Shown piece after piece: positions 17,041 to 26,405 of a stretch of 64,000 nucleotides of DNA (positions within the stretch are counted from its first letter, which is position 1; every line of letters starts with the position of its first letter). The stretch lies in assembly GCA_002733135.1 (NCBI GenBank), contig NVUJ01000001.1, positions 1 through 64,000 on the forward strand, in the 5' to 3' direction. The notes beneath the pieces are model-generated. The model was not told the DNA's origin. It saw only the letters and a program-made list of their open reading frames with translations, and did not search any database. This DNA comes from Cycloclasticus sp. GTDB taxonomy: Bacteria > Pseudomonadota > Gammaproteobacteria > Methylococcales > Cycloclasticaceae. Made by a program: the position numbers and the translations under genes.

Positions 17041-19913
17041 TAGATTTCAAGCTCTTCTCTATCTGTGTCGTTTATAACGGTGTCGTGGTACCCAAATTGA
17101 TGGGCTAATTGCCATGTTTCGTCACACAGAAAATCATTTTGGTAAGCGGATTTCCACAAATCAGAGGAGTTTGTTGAAATACCGGAATGTAAATGGAACT
17201 TCATATCACCAATCATCCGAGATTGCTCGTACAAGCCATCAGTCATTTTAGAGCTCTGTTTGTCTTGCGGTGAGAGCATGCCACTATTGAATTCAATGTC
17301 TAAAAATTCGCAAAGCTTTATCATTTCTTGCTGAGGCGAATGCACTGTATCCTCATAACGTAAGTGATATTTCCGTTTATTTGGTATTTGGGCTAGAAAA
17401 TGATTTATATTTCGATTAATGCTCAACCAAATAAGTTCGCCAAGTTCAGATGCTTGATATGGGTTTTGATGTTTTTCGTTTATTTCTTTTCCTGTTATAT
17501 AGGGAAACCATAGTTGATCCAAATGGGCTTCTTCAAAAGATCGAATCATTCCATAAGGGTGTCGAGTTAAGTGAATAAAAATGGCGTTATCAAAAATATC
17601 ATCAATGCATTGTAGTGTGCTTTGTACAAGGCTATAAGAAGGTGTTTTGTCAATTAACAGCTGGTGAGGTGTCCTGTGTTGTAATAATGCATAAAATTGT
17701 TGCGTAGATGTGCCTAGCTTCTCATGTTGCTGGACTAGCGATTTTGCATCATTAACGTTGCAATGATCTAATTGCATAATGGTTCTTATTAGCCCTTCAG
17801 TCCTAAACTCTTGTGAATTAACAAGTTTTTCCTTGCGTTCAGTCATATTAGCATATCCGGCTAGATGTAATTCTGGGGGAGAAAATAACAAGTTATTGCC
17901 TGCGAGCATGACTCTTAGAAGAGTAGAGCCGGAACGTGGCGGAGATAGGATGAATATTGTTTTTCCGATTTTTTTATCAGTTATCCTTCGTGTAGAGCTA
18001 GAGGTGTTGGCGATAGACTGCTTGAAATGTTGTATCGTTTCTTTGCTCAGTTTATGAGTTCGATGAAGGGTTTTTGGGTTGATAGCGTTACCCAAAATCG
18101 TATTTGTGAGTATAGGGTGTTCTTTAATGAGGTAGGCTTCAAACTCTACTAGGGATGGATTTTCAAATAGGGCAGTTACATAGATGATTTCATTCCATTT
18201 TTCTTGTATTTTGTTAATGAAAATAGCGGCTTTAAGCGAGTCGCCGCCCAAGTCAAAGAAATCATCATTCAATCCTATTTCCTTAATACGTAAAGCCTCT
18301 TCCCATAAAGAGGCAATAAATTTTGCAATAGGCGATAGAGGGGCTTCAGACGTTGAGTTATGTGTGTTTTCAGCTGGAAAGTAAAAGTGTTGTTCCATAA
18401 GCTGATGTAAGGTGTTTCTTTTTAATTTGCCTCCGATGGTTTTAGGGATTTTATCAATAAAATAGACAGATTTTGGAACCTTATAATAAGATAAATGCTG
18501 ACTTAGGAAATTTGTTAAGTCTTTTTTATCAAGAGTTTTTTTATTTTTTAAGACGACCGCAATGGCTACCTCCTCCCCCAGAGCCTCGTGCGGAATTGGG
18601 AATGTCACAGCCTCCTCAATGGAAGGGTGTGTTAGAGCCAGTTTATCAACTTCTTGTGGGAGCAGTTTTTCTCCTCCACGGTTGATGATTTCTTTTATAC
18701 GACCAGTTAGGAATAAATAATTATCGTCGTCTAAATACCCCATATCACCAGTTTTAAACCATTTCCTTAAAAAGTCTTTAGCAATAGGAGTCTCATTATA
18801 TTCATACCCCAACATGACATTATTGCCGCGTACCAGAACTTCACCAATGACATTTTGTTTAGTTGTAACGTCGAGATTATCTAGTATTCGTACTTCTGTG
18901 CCATCAGCTTGACCTACTGAGCCAGACTTTCTTATGCCCGGTGGAAGTGGGTTACATGTAATTTGTCCAGCAGTTTCGGACATGCCATAAACCTCGATGA
19001 CAGGTGTTTTAAAAATGCCCTCACATTGTTGTTTTAATTTTTCAGGCAATGCTGAAGAAACAGAGCGTACAAACCTTAAAGAATGCTCTTGCATAAAGGA
19101 AAGCTCGTCATTGTCTTGGGACGTTATCTCTTGAATCATCGTTGGAACCATTTGGCACCAACTGGGTGAATACAGTTCCATATTTTTTTTAAACTCAGGG
19201 AACGAGAAGTTAGCAGCACAAATTATTTGGCTACCCTGTAACAAGGGTGTGTACAAAAGGTCAACAAGCCCGCCGATATGAAACATAGGCATCAAATTTA
19301 GGCATATGTCTTCGCTATTTAAGCCTAATGAGGCCGATACATTAATTGCCGATGCGGCTAAGTTTGAATGTGTTAAGGGTACTTTTTTAGGTAAAGCGGT
19401 AGTTCCGGAGGTATGTAAAATGAGTGCAACATCGCTATCAGTTGCCCAATGTACTTGGCCGCTGTTAAGAGAGTGTAAGTCACCGGAATGAACAAACTTC
19501 TTGCTTATTAGATCACCCGATATATCGAGTTCCAGTACAGGAATATTTAGTGCAGTGGCTTCTTGTACAGCGGGTGATTTCATACCACTGTGGGTGATTA
19601 AAAGTCGTGTATTAAGATCTTTTAGGTAGTAGTTAAATTCTTCAGTTTTGTATTCGGGATTAAGCGGGGCGCATGTGGCATAGCTTGAAACTGCCATACT
19701 GAGAGCACCCATTTCTGGGCCATTGGGCAATACGATAACGATACGATCATTTTTTTTAATGCCGTTATCTTTGAGGGTATTAGCTACATAAACAAAATAT
19801 TCGCTTAGTTTGGCGTATGTTAATGACTCATAACCTGATGCGAGGATAGCTAAACGGTTGGGATATGCTTTCGCTAGCTTGTTGATTTTTTGTATGAAAG
19901 AGTTTGTGGGCAT
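17040..19913 (-). CDS. Adenylation-PCP-sulfotransferase megaprotein
   Basis: 957 residues. Residues 1-505 form an acyl-activating (AMP-binding) domain: LHTSGTTALPKKVPLTHSNL, a FHIGG helix more typical of acyl-CoA/aryl ligases than of amino-acid NRPS domains, YGMSETAG, WFKTGDMGYLDDD and PKTIGGKLKRN. A PCP follows (FFDLGGDSLKAA, about 560). Residues about 640-930 form a sulfotransferase: IFILSPPRSGSTLLRVML (PAPS loop) and IFIHLTRHPYGMIRSFEEA. The likely job is to activate a carboxylic acid, tether it and sulfate it, or sulfate a partner. The condensation protein downstream is translationally coupled (TAATG). The substrate cannot be predicted from the sequence alone. Confidence 0.88.
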   Translation of the reverse strand: MPTNSFIQKINKLAKAYPNRLAILASGYESLTYAKLSEYFVYVANTLKDNGIKKNDRIVIVLPNGPEMGALSMAVSSYATCAPLNPEYKTEEFNYYLKDLNTRLLITHSGMKSPAVQEATALNIPVLELDISGDLISKKFVHSGDLHSLNSGQVHWATDSDVALILHTSGTTALPKKVPLTHSNLAASAINVSASLGLNSEDICLNLMPMFHIGGLVDLLYTPLLQGSQIICAANFSFPEFKKNMELYSPSWCQMVPTMIQEITSQDNDELSFMQEHSLRFVRSVSSALPEKLKQQCEGIFKTPVIEVYGMSETAGQITCNPLPPGIRKSGSVGQADGTEVRILDNLDVTTKQNVIGEVLVRGNNVMLGYEYNETPIAKDFLRKWFKTGDMGYLDDDNYLFLTGRIKEIINRGGEKLLPQEVDKLALTHPSIEEAVTFPIPHEALGEEVAIAVVLKNKKTLDKKDLTNFLSQHLSYYKVPKSVYFIDKIPKTIGGKLKRNTLHQLMEQHFYFPAENTHNSTSEAPLSPIAKFIASLWEEALRIKEIGLNDDFFDLGGDSLKAAIFINKIQEKWNEIIYVTALFENPSLVEFEAYLIKEHPILTNTILGNAINPKTLHRTHKLSKETIQHFKQSIANTSSSTRRITDKKIGKTIFILSPPRSGSTLLRVMLAGNNLLFSPPELHLAGYANMTERKEKLVNSQEFRTEGLIRTIMQLDHCNVNDAKSLVQQHEKLGTSTQQFYALLQHRTPHQLLIDKTPSYSLVQSTLQCIDDIFDNAIFIHLTRHPYGMIRSFEEAHLDQLWFPYITGKEINEKHQNPYQASELGELIWLSINRNINHFLAQIPNKRKYHLRYEDTVHSPQQEMIKLCEFLDIEFNSGMLSPQDKQSSKMTDGLYEQSRMIGDMKFHLHSGISTNSSDLWKSAYQNDFLCDETWQLAHQFGYHDTVINDTDREELEI

Positions 19914-20023
19914 AAGTTTGGAAAATTTGGTCGTATTAAATGTAAGTTACAATTTAAGAGGTAGATATTTTTGGTGGGAATTTCATCTTAATTTGTATAA
20001 TAAAGGTCTTTATTAGCATTTTT

Positions 20024-21199
20024 TTAGTGTTGGGGAAAGCAGCTATTTATATATTGTCTCAGTGAGGTATCTTGTGTTAGTTGAGAAGCAAAGCCTTGAG
20101 CAGATTGGAACGTTAGCTTTCCAGTATAGATATGAATAATGGCTTCAGAAAGTGCATGATTGTCTTTCATAGGAACTAATGCGCCATACGTTCCATTGTG
20201 CAATAGTTCAGAGGAACCGCCTGGGCTATCAGTGCTAATTATTTGACACCCAGTGGCCATTGCTTCAACGAGCACATTAGGAGCGCCCTCCAGTAACGAT
20301 GTAAGTACAAATAAGTCGGCTTTGGACATATAGCTTAGCGGGTTATTGACAAAACCATGAAGTAAGACATCATTCGATAGTTTTAGCCGGTTAATTTGGG
20401 ACTGTAAGGCGAGGCGTTGTTCACCTTCACCCAAAATTAAAAGTTTGATGCTGGGTGCCTTTGATTTGGCAATTGCGAAGGCGTTTATCAGAGTTGAAAA
20501 ATCTTTTTGTTTTGAGAGCCGCCCAACGCCTAATATGACGTACGTCTGTTCATCATTCAGCCAGTCAATATCTACAGGTTCGTTAATTCGTTCTTCAAAG
20601 TCAGATCCGATGACAGGGTTGTAGATAGTCTGGGAGATATCGGGTGGTAGCTTGATGAGTGCAAGTAAGTCTTTTTCAACCTGCTTTGCAACTGAAACAA
20701 CTTTATCAGCGAGGGGGTAAAGGAGCTGAATATAAGGGAGAAGCGATTTCTCTCTATTTGGAACGGAGTCAATGAAGCTTGATAGCTGAATGCATTCTCG
20801 GATGATTATTTTTGTGTTAACTCCCGTACATTCTCGAGCCATAATGCTAGCTAAATTACACGTATGCAATGTGCTGATGACAAGTTCAGGTTGTCGTTTA
20901 GATAAGTATTCGCACGTGGAATCTAGAATACTGAGGAAGCGTGGTAATTTTATAAAGGGTTTAAATTTCAAAAAACCTTTCTTAAAACTAATAATTTTTA
21001 ATAAGCCTCTGATTCGACTGGTTTTTTTCAGAATGACGATGTTAACATTATTAGGGAGGTTATTCAGCTGGCTTCCTTCTTCTCGTGCAAGTAAAAGCTC
21101 AACCGAATGGCCGATTTTTGCAGCATGAGTTGCTAGACGAAGCATCATTTTTTCAGCTCCACCGGCCCCAAGAGAAGATACAAAAAAGGTGATTTTCAA
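20024..21199 (-). CDS. Glycosyltransferase family 4
   Basis: 391 residues. The N-terminal FVSSLGAGGAEKMMLRLA is the acceptor-side glycine-rich loop of GT4. The C-terminal domain has ILGVGRLSKQKDFSTLINAF, LHGFVNNPLSYMSKADLFVL and the EGAPNVLVEAMATGC donor motif. It lies between a sulfotransferase gene (37 bp upstream) and the A-PCP-sulfotransferase gene (110 bp downstream) on the same strand. A glycan or glycoside is probably part of the pathway. Donor sugar unknown; UDP-uronic acid from the two upstream genes is a reasonable guess. Confidence 0.88.
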   Translation of the reverse strand: MKITFFVSSLGAGGAEKMMLRLATHAAKIGHSVELLLAREEGSQLNNLPNNVNIVILKKTSRIRGLLKIISFKKGFLKFKPFIKLPRFLSILDSTCEYLSKRQPELVISTLHTCNLASIMARECTGVNTKIIIRECIQLSSFIDSVPNREKSLLPYIQLLYPLADKVVSVAKQVEKDLLALIKLPPDISQTIYNPVIGSDFEERINEPVDIDWLNDEQTYVILGVGRLSKQKDFSTLINAFAIAKSKAPSIKLLILGEGEQRLALQSQINRLKLSNDVLLHGFVNNPLSYMSKADLFVLTSLLEGAPNVLVEAMATGCQIISTDSPGGSSELLHNGTYGALVPMKDNHALSEAIIHIYTGKLTFQSAQGFASQLTQDTSLRQYINSCFPQH

Positions 21200-21236
21200 C
21201 TCATCTCCATATGATTATCTAGTAGAGAGAGTTTCG

Positions 21237-22082
21237 TTAAGTTGTTAAATATAGGCCATCATCGTGCATCTCTACATGCATACGGTGAAAAAACTCATGC
21301 AAGGGAGCCGAGTTTTTTATTAGCCTATGTTGTTTTTCGGTCAAGAATTCTTTCCAGCGAAGGTCGATATGTGCTGAAATACCTTGTTTTTTTACCCACT
21401 CATATTGGTCTTTTTGTGTCCCATGATGATCAAAATTCCAGTATTCGATTTGTTCTTTTTCGAACTTAGCACCTATGAAGTTTGTTAGTTTAGCTAGGGC
21501 TTTGGATGTGTCGCTTGCAAGTTCTTGGTAAGTTGTAACGATTGTCTCAACGCCAGCACTTTCAATAAAATTACTGATACGTTGATTTTGTTCCAACCAT
21601 CGATAAATGTACGCGTTAACAGGGTCGCCGAATAAAATAGGTAAACTTTGAGATGGAAAACGTTTTGCCGATTTGTAACGTACACGAAAGTGCTGAAGTG
21701 CATTTATGTCTCTAATGGCCCAACGCCTTGAAAGGGCTCTGGGATCGCGTAGCAGGTAAATAATTTTAATGTTGTATATTTTCTTAAGAAATAAAAACTG
21801 TTGAACCCAACCAACTTTTTTTGAATTATCGACTAAAATTCGCGTGCCTTCGGGTGCTCTATCAAATAATGTAGGGTAAATCTCTTCTTTTGGGAGACCG
21901 CCAAGACCACCAAATAGACTACAATTATCGGTATCGCCACATATGTAACATTCGTGGTTTTGTTTAATAACATTTTTTACTTCACCAACATGAATGGCTT
22001 TAGAATTGCTACCTAATAATTGTGATAAGTAGTGTGATCCAGAGTAATTACTGGACATAATGAAAACCAATGTTTTTTTCAT
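21237..22082 (-). CDS. Sulfotransferase family protein
   Basis: 281 residues. FIMSSNYSGSHYLSQLLG at the N-terminus is the PAPS loop and IIYLLRDPRALSRRWA near residue 105 the 3'-phosphate motif. A Cys cluster, CYICGDTDNC, at about residue 46 is unusual and could bind a metal or form a disulfide. It lies 35 bp after the epimerase gene and 37 bp before the GT4 gene. The acceptor is probably a sugar. No signal peptide. Confidence 0.8.
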   Translation of the reverse strand: MKKTLVFIMSSNYSGSHYLSQLLGSNSKAIHVGEVKNVIKQNHECYICGDTDNCSLFGGLGGLPKEEIYPTLFDRAPEGTRILVDNSKKVGWVQQFLFLKKIYNIKIIYLLRDPRALSRRWAIRDINALQHFRVRYKSAKRFPSQSLPILFGDPVNAYIYRWLEQNQRISNFIESAGVETIVTTYQELASDTSKALAKLTNFIGAKFEKEQIEYWNFDHHGTQKDQYEWVKKQGISAHIDLRWKEFLTEKQHRLIKNSAPLHEFFHRMHVEMHDDGLYLTT

Positions 22083-22117
22083 GAGTTCTACAGTCTTTCG
22101 TGTAATTAAACCAGTTA

Positions 22118-23131
22118 TTACAACGTAATGTTATGATATTTAACATACCATTGTACAAAATATCTTATGCCATCTTCTAACTTGGTAGATGGTTTGTAGT
22201 CGAAGTCTTTTATTAGGTCGGTGATATCTGCATAAGTATGCTCAACGTCTCCTGGCTGCATTGGTAACAGTTCTTTTTTAGCCTTTTTGCCAAGATTCTT
22301 TTCGAGGGCGTTGATGTAATCCAGTAATTTATATGGTTTGTTACTGCCTATGTTATAGAGCCTCCAAGGATCTATGCTGGTGCCAGGGTCAGCTTTTTTT
22401 CCATCCCAAACCGGGTTGCTTGTAGCTGGACGATCTAAGACATGAATAACCCCATCAATTATATCATCTATGTAGGTGAAGTCGCGTTTGTGATTGCCGT
22501 AGTTAAAAACCTTGATGGCTTTATCTGCCAAGATTGCTTTTGTGAATTTCTGTAGAGCCATATCTGGTCTGTCCCACGGTCCATAAACCGTGAAAAAGCG
22601 CAACCCTGTGGTTGGTATGGCAAAAAGATGACTGTACGTATGGGCCATTAATTCATTGGCCTTTTTTGTAGCGGCATATAAACTGACAGGGTGATCTACA
22701 TTGTGGTGAATGGAGTAGGGTATGTTTTTGTTAGCACCATAAACAGAACTTGATGAAGCGTAAACTAAATGCTTTACATCGAATTGACGAGAGCATTCTA
22801 AAATATTTCCAAATCCGACAAGGTTACTGTCAATGTACGAGGATGGGTTGTCAATGGAGTACCTAACGCCAGCTTGTGCGGCAAGGTTTACAACGTACTC
22901 AGGTTTGTAGGTGTTAAAAATACCTACTAATGCGTCACGATCGGCTATATCTACTCGGAAATGCGTATAATTTGGATGATTGATGTGCCTGTTGAGCCTG
23001 TCTTCTTTTAAAGATGTCGAATAATAGTCATTATGGTTGTCGATACCGTAAATAGTATTGCCGCGTTCCAGAAGTTTTAAACATAATGCGGAACCAATAA
23101 AACCTGCCGAACCCGTGACTAAAACTTTCAT
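22118..23131 (-). CDS. UDP-glucuronate 4-epimerase-like NAD-dependent epimerase
   Basis: 337 residues, extended SDR family. [15 protein letters not shown] is the NAD loop, SSSVYG and YAATKKANE supply the catalytic Ser/Tyr/Lys, and [14 protein letters not shown] is typical of UDP-glucuronate 4-epimerases, which give UDP-galacturonate. The start is the ATG overlapping the ugd stop (ATGA); the track start is a GTG 6 bases upstream. Coupling to ugd makes UDP-GlcA the natural substrate. It would supply galacturonic acid for core, capsule or the adjacent glycosyltransferase. Confidence 0.88.
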   Translation of the reverse strand: MKVLVTGSAGFIGSALCLKLLERGNTIYGIDNHNDYYSTSLKEDRLNRHINHPNYTHFRVDIADRDALVGIFNTYKPEYVVNLAAQAGVRYSIDNPSSYIDSNLVGFGNILECSRQFDVKHLVYASSSSVYGANKNIPYSIHHNVDHPVSLYAATKKANELMAHTYSHLFAIPTTGLRFFTVYGPWDRPDMALQKFTKAILADKAIKVFNYGNHKRDFTYIDDIIDGVIHVLDRPATSNPVWDGKKADPGTSIDPWRLYNIGSNKPYKLLDYINALEKNLGKKAKKELLPMQPGDVEHTYADITDLIKDFDYKPSTKLEDGIRYFVQWYVKYHNITL

Positions 23132-24462
23132 ATGCACTTCTCACCACGGCCAATGGCATAATAGGTCATCCCTAGTTTAGCTAGTTCGCTGGGGTTATAT
23201 ATATTGCGCCCATCGAAGATAACAGGCTGTATTAAGGATGATTTGATGAGCTCAAAATCAGGGGCTCTGTACTGTTGCCATTCGGTAACAACAATTAGAG
23301 CATCAGCATTTATTAAGGCATCATTTTGTGAATCACAAAGAGAGAGCCCTGTAATGTCGCCGTGTATTCGCATAAATTCACTCATAGCAACAGGGTCATG
23401 GGCATTGATTGATGCTCCTGCATTAATAAGGGACTCGATGATTTTTAAACTGGGAGCTTCACGTATGTCATCTGTATTCGGTTTGAATGATAACCCCCAT
23501 AGAGCAAAAGTTTTGCCTTTTAATTTCCCGTTGAAGTGATGATTAGCTTTTTTAAATAGAATGGTTTTTTGTATGTCGTTTGTTTTTTCAACAGCATCAA
23601 TGATATTTGCTTTATAACCATGCTTCTTGGCAAGCGTATTGAGGGCTCTAACATCTTTAGGGAAACATGAACCCCCGTACCCACACCCCGGATAGATAAA
23701 AGAGTAGCCAATGCGGTTATCGGCTCCGATTCCTTTGCGGACTTGTTCGATATCGGCATCCATAAATTCCGCTAAATTGGCGAGCTCATTCATAAAGCTA
23801 ATTTTTGTAGCGAGCATCGCATTGGCGGCATATTTGGTTAGTTCAGCGGAGCGCACATCCATGTTTAAGATGCGGTCATGATTGCGATTAAAGGGCATGT
23901 ACAAGTCGTACATTTTTTTAGCGATATCATCATTACTGGTACCAATGATGATTCTGTCGGGCTTCATAAAATCAGAGATAGCAGAGCCCTCTTTAAGGAA
24001 CTCAGGGTTTGAAACGACTGCAAAATCAATTTTTTTCTGTAAGTTACGTAGCTTTAGGCTTACAGACACTTTTATTTCATCGGCTGTTCCCACTGGGACA
24101 GTCGATTTTGTTACAACTATTTTTGGACTTTGCATGTGTTCAGCGATTGTGTCGGCTACCGCAAGAACATGTTGTAGGTCAGCTGAGCCATCTTCGTTTG
24201 ATGGAGTGCCTACTGCAATAAATAGAAGCTCTGCGTGCTCAATAGCTTTTTGATGATCTGTGGTGAAGTGAAGGCGGTCGCAAGCCATGTTCTTTTTAAT
24301 AAGTTCGGCGAGACCTGGCTCATAAATAGGAATGATTCCTTCTTTTAATGATGATATCTTTTTTTCATCTGAATCCAAACAAATAACATCATTGCCAACT
24401 TCTGCGAAGCAGGTTCCTGTGACTAGGCCGACGTAGCCAGAGCCGATAATAGTTATTTTCAT
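23128..24462 (-). CDS. ugd: UDP-glucose 6-dehydrogenase
   Basis: 444 residues. The NAD loop [17 protein letters not shown], the catalytic Cys in [16 protein letters not shown], and the central and C-terminal dehydrogenase domains are all present at normal length. It oxidises UDP-glucose twice to UDP-glucuronate in the cytoplasm. It overlaps the epimerase gene by 4 bases and follows msbA by 49 bp. I see no terminator between them, so all may form one transcript. Confidence 0.95.
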   Translation of the reverse strand: MKITIIGSGYVGLVTGTCFAEVGNDVICLDSDEKKISSLKEGIIPIYEPGLAELIKKNMACDRLHFTTDHQKAIEHAELLFIAVGTPSNEDGSADLQHVLAVADTIAEHMQSPKIVVTKSTVPVGTADEIKVSVSLKLRNLQKKIDFAVVSNPEFLKEGSAISDFMKPDRIIIGTSNDDIAKKMYDLYMPFNRNHDRILNMDVRSAELTKYAANAMLATKISFMNELANLAEFMDADIEQVRKGIGADNRIGYSFIYPGCGYGGSCFPKDVRALNTLAKKHGYKANIIDAVEKTNDIQKTILFKKANHHFNGKLKGKTFALWGLSFKPNTDDIREAPSLKIIESLINAGASINAHDPVAMSEFMRIHGDITGLSLCDSQNDALINADALIVVTEWQQYRAPDFELIKSSLIQPVIFDGRNIYNPSELAKLGMTYYAIGRGEKCI

Positions 24463-24511
24463 AAAGAATTACGATCTGAATAGGTAAGGTATGACATTTT
24501 GAACTGGGAAC

Positions 24512-26290
24512 TTAAACATTAAGTTTTGGATGTTTGTGAAGTTGTGTCTGTAGAAGTTTGGCATAGTTGCCATGTTGACTTAAAAGAGAGTTGTGGTCCC
24601 CGGCTTCGATGATAGTACCTTTGTCTAGAACAATGATAAGGTCAGCTTTTTCAATGGTGGATAGTCTATGTGCAATAACCAAGGTTGTACGGTTTTTCAT
24701 CACTACTTCCAGTGCGTCTTGTATTTTTTGCTCAGATTCAGTATCCAACGCTGAAGTGGCTTCATCAAGAATCAGGCAGGGAGCATTCTTTAATAAGGCC
24801 CGTGCAATCGCGATTCTTTGACGTTGGCCTCCAGATAGCTTGACGCCATTTTCACCGACCATGGTATCAAAACCATGAGAAAGCTGTTCGATAAACTCTA
24901 ACGCATTAGCATCTTTGGCGGACTGTTTTATTTTCTCTAAGGAAGTATCTCTAAGTGCACCATAAGCAATGTTGTTGGCAATGGTGTCATTGAACAGAGT
25001 GACGCTCTGGGTTACCAACGAAATATGATGTCTTAGGTTTTTGAGTGTGTAATCATTGATATCAACCCCGTCTAGCAAGATAGAACCCTCTTGATGAACG
25101 TAAAATCTAGGGATTAGGTTAGCTAATGTGGTTTTACCGCTACCTGATTTGCCGACGAGGGCAACCATCATGCCGGGTTTTATATCAACATTAATGTTCT
25201 TTAGAACAGCATTCTCCGTACCGGAATAGGCGAAATTCAAGCTTTTTATTTCAATGTGCCCTTTTACGTTATCGACTGCGTAGTCTCCATTATCTGGTTC
25301 AGTTTTTGTATCAAGTACTTCAAAAATACTTTCTGCGCCTGCAAGGCCTTTTTGAATATTGGCATTCACCTCGCTTAATTGCCTTATTGGTTTAGGCATA
25401 AGACCAGCTGCTGTGATATAGGCCACGAATTCACCAGGTGAAGCATCGGTCATTAATAGCAATGCTAGATAGATCATCAGCGCAAGAGCAGATGAAACAA
25501 TAAGTTGTAGTACGGGGGTGTTGATAGCACCTGTTTGCACCATTTTCATAGCTTGTTTAAAATTAGAAAAACTGGCTTCTTTGAAACGGCCTTTTTCATA
25601 CTCCTCGCCACCAAAGCTACGTACGACACGGTAGTTGTTAATGAGTTCAGATGAGACGTGTGTGATATCGCCCATTGAAGTTTGTATGCGTTTGCTTATG
25701 GCTTTAAAGCGCTTGCCTGCGTAGTTAACAAGTAAGCCAATAATGGGTGCAATGGCAATGAAAATGAGTGATAAGGCCCAGTTCATATACATCAAGTAGG
25801 CAAGTAGACCAATAACAGTAAGGCCTTCGCGAACAACGACTTTAATGGCATCCGTAGCAGCAGAGGTGACTTGCTGTACGTTGTAGGTGACTCGTGAAAG
25901 CAGATGCCCGGAGTTTTGATCGTCGAAATAGCTGTTTGGTAACGTGCTGTATTTGTTGAAAATTTCACATCGCAAGTTATGTACAACGTTATTAGCAACT
26001 TTTGCAATGTAATAACTACCCAGAAAGGACCCAACGCCTCTAAAAAAAACGATACATATGGTGGCTAAAGGAACCCAATAAATTTCTGTTCTTTGTTCAG
26101 CTTGTAAGGAGTCGACCAAATATTCCATTAAAGCGGCGAGAGCAGGCTGAGTTGCCGCAAAAATCAAAAAACCGATAAGGCTAATGGCAAAAGGTTTCCA
26201 GTAGGGCAACACATATTCCATCAACCTTAAATAAATTTGAAGGCTGGTCTCTGTATTGTTTGAAGCGTTTTGTTTGGTTTGTTTGCTCAC
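24512..26290 (-). CDS. msbA: Lipid A/LPS core flippase, ABC transporter
   Basis: 592 residues. An N-terminal six-helix ABC exporter domain is followed by an ATPase domain with Walker A (VGKSGSGKTTL), signature LSGGQRQRIAIARAL and Walker B (CLILDEATSALD). A homodimer flips core-lipid A across the inner membrane. It heads the long minus-strand run and is divergent from waaG. In Pseudomonas msbA also borders the core cluster. The intergenic region with waaG (about 115 bp) should hold both promoters, but no box stands out. Confidence 0.93.
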   Translation of the reverse strand: MSKQTKQNASNNTETSLQIYLRLMEYVLPYWKPFAISLIGFLIFAATQPALAALMEYLVDSLQAEQRTEIYWVPLATICIVFFRGVGSFLGSYYIAKVANNVVHNLRCEIFNKYSTLPNSYFDDQNSGHLLSRVTYNVQQVTSAATDAIKVVVREGLTVIGLLAYLMYMNWALSLIFIAIAPIIGLLVNYAGKRFKAISKRIQTSMGDITHVSSELINNYRVVRSFGGEEYEKGRFKEASFSNFKQAMKMVQTGAINTPVLQLIVSSALALMIYLALLLMTDASPGEFVAYITAAGLMPKPIRQLSEVNANIQKGLAGAESIFEVLDTKTEPDNGDYAVDNVKGHIEIKSLNFAYSGTENAVLKNINVDIKPGMMVALVGKSGSGKTTLANLIPRFYVHQEGSILLDGVDINDYTLKNLRHHISLVTQSVTLFNDTIANNIAYGALRDTSLEKIKQSAKDANALEFIEQLSHGFDTMVGENGVKLSGGQRQRIAIARALLKNAPCLILDEATSALDTESEQKIQDALEVVMKNRTTLVIAHRLSTIEKADLIIVLDKGTIIEAGDHNSLLSQHGNYAKLLQTQLHKHPKLNV

Positions 26291-26405
26291 GGCTTATTCG
26301 TTGTGCTTAACAATTCAATATTTTAACGCATAGTTAGGGTATTCGCAGGCTGATTAGGGGTAAAATAATTTTATTATTAAATTTACCATATTCGATTAGC
26401 TTTTT

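Noticed and set aside
20790-21128. Plus-strand ORF of 112 residues opposite the GT4 gene
   Set aside because: Shadow of a clear glycosyltransferase on the other strand.
23882-24253. Plus-strand ORF of 123 residues opposite ugd
   Set aside because: Shadow; ugd motifs are intact on the minus strand.
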